In this document: in pieces, positions 62,886 to 64,000 of the stretch
How positions within the stretch are numbered: the first letter of the stretch is position 1
Layout: each line of letters opens with the position of its first letter
NCBI GenBank assembly: GCA_024803745.1
Contig: JANJXV010000016.1
Location: 39,723,001-39,787,000, forward strand
DNA from: Megascapheus bottae
Taxonomy: Eukaryota > Chordata > Mammalia > Rodentia > Geomyidae
DNA length: 64,000 bases
Reading direction: 5' to 3'
The notes under the pieces: generated by a model
What the model was told of the DNA's origin: nothing
Databases searched by the model: none
Seen by the model: the letters and a program-made list of their open reading frames with translations, nothing else
Position numbers and translations under genes: made by a program

Positions 62886-64000
62886 AGCGATTGTATAAAG
62901 GAAGATAAGTATGTATTCTCTGCTTTTGTTTTACATCTTCTACATAATAAGTCACATACCCTGTATGTGAATGTCCCTAAGAAAAACAAGTCACATTGAC
63001 ACAGAATTTGACTACTGGGTGAGAAAGTTCATCTGGAAATTATAGAAGGAACAAGTGAACTTCAGTGGGTATCATCTTATGGTTTTATAGTCATTTTAAT
63101 TTTCCTCACAATTGTTAATGCAATTGATAAGAAAGAACAAGTACATTGTTCTTTCTGATTGTTTTGTCAAATACTATACTTGACCTTTCTGTGCAATCAA
63201 ATGGTAGTAATGTCTCCAGGCCATGTATGACTACATTTCAATGACGAATATTTTCTTTTCTTCACAAAATTTGTAGTTCTCCTTTTAATTTTTCTTGGGC
63301 GAAGTTACAATTATTTAGAAGCAAACATGTTTCCTATGTAAAAGAATTTTCTCAGTAATTTTTTTGATGTTTGAAAATTGCTTTATTCTCTAGTGTGGAA
63401 AACAATACAATTTCTCAATGTACAGAAGTCTAGAGCAAGCGTAGCTCCAACCACATTTATTTGGATTTACAATTAGGTACATAGGCATGCTAAATTATGC
63501 ATTCCTATTGCCTATAATGTGGAATTTCTGCACCTTGTGATAATAGTGAGCCTCTGGTGATAATTACACAGCAGATGGCTCTTCCTGAAGCAGAACAACA
63601 CATATCATGCATTTTAACCATGAAGGAAATGGAGAGAGTATGAAAATAAATGGAGATAGGCAGGTGATAAAGTGGTTTAGTTCATAGCTTACCCTTGAGT
63701 CAGACACAGCAGTCACCTTACCCTACCTCCCACCACAACTAGATGGCTGCTTTTCATAGGAAGCTCATGCGTGACTGATAACCTCTGTGAAAATCAGAAA
63801 TCTTAATATACTTTTGCAAATATTTCCCAAGTACAACTTTAGCTTCTAGGTCACTGATTCATGAATAGTAACTTGTTGGTGATGAAGGCACAGAAGCCTT
63901 TGTTTTGCTCTCTGAAAAGGTCAATGCCCTCTTTAATTGAAAGATTGAATGAGAGTTTTCAAATCTGTTGTCTACACCTGTGAGGGGAACTGTTGGGTTA

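Larger units (their letters stand above)
51904..64000. other. Gene-free AT-rich desert
   Basis: CA/GT microsatellites, a few SINEs and one L1-end-like copy. Around 56,930-57,050 a stretch beginning ATGGTGGCAGAGTAGAAGC is faintly reminiscent of the start of mammalian L1 5' regions, too weak to call. No ORF of interest. Confidence 0.65.

Overview
This is mammalian, almost certainly rodent, nuclear DNA. It is an AT-rich gene-poor region holding one recognisable protein-coding gene, DSEL (dermatan sulfate epimerase-like), on the minus strand at 32,489-36,112. The coding sequence is a single uninterrupted exon. The dominant interspersed repeats are dimeric SINEs. Their left monomer is an ID/tRNA-Ala-like unit and their right monomer is a 'Geo' unit, which is the architecture known as IDL-Geo and reported from Geomyoidea rodents (kangaroo rats, pocket mice, pocket gophers). 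I therefore infer a geomyoid rodent; the species cannot be fixed from the sequence alone.

Layout. 1-32,000 is an intergenic desert or the 3' flank of DSEL, with scattered SINEs, one L1-3'-end-like fragment, many dinucleotide microsatellites and no credible gene. 31,860-32,488 is the proximal 3' UTR of DSEL with two candidate poly(A) signals. 32,489-36,112 is the DSEL coding exon. 36,113-37,130 holds leader and intron sequence. 37,130-39,870 is a strong CpG island, read as the DSEL promoter and 5' UTR region. It contains two good minus-strand splice donors (exon ends at 38,706 and 37,763), clustered GC boxes and three distinct GC-rich minisatellites: a 17-bp unit, a 92-bp higher-order unit, and an alternating 16/18-bp unit. 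A SINE whose tail has become a compound microsatellite abuts its outer edge. 40,150-64,000 is again repeat-bearing desert with an MLT1-like LTR, a MIR, a tandem pair of L1-3'-end-like copies and a two-copy 137-bp tandem duplication of unknown origin.

Function. DSEL encodes a Golgi membrane enzyme combining a glucuronyl C5-epimerase-type domain with a C-terminal sulfotransferase-like domain, acting in dermatan sulfate synthesis. Nothing else in the window looks like a partner gene. The most interesting material is the modular SINE system (ID-like, 7SL-like and Geo modules in several combinations, one solo Geo copy with a target-site duplication, one nested insertion), the minisatellites placed just downstream of the two putative DSEL donors, a near-perfect 20-bp-stem hairpin at 24.3 kb and the 137-bp duplication at 51.6 kb.
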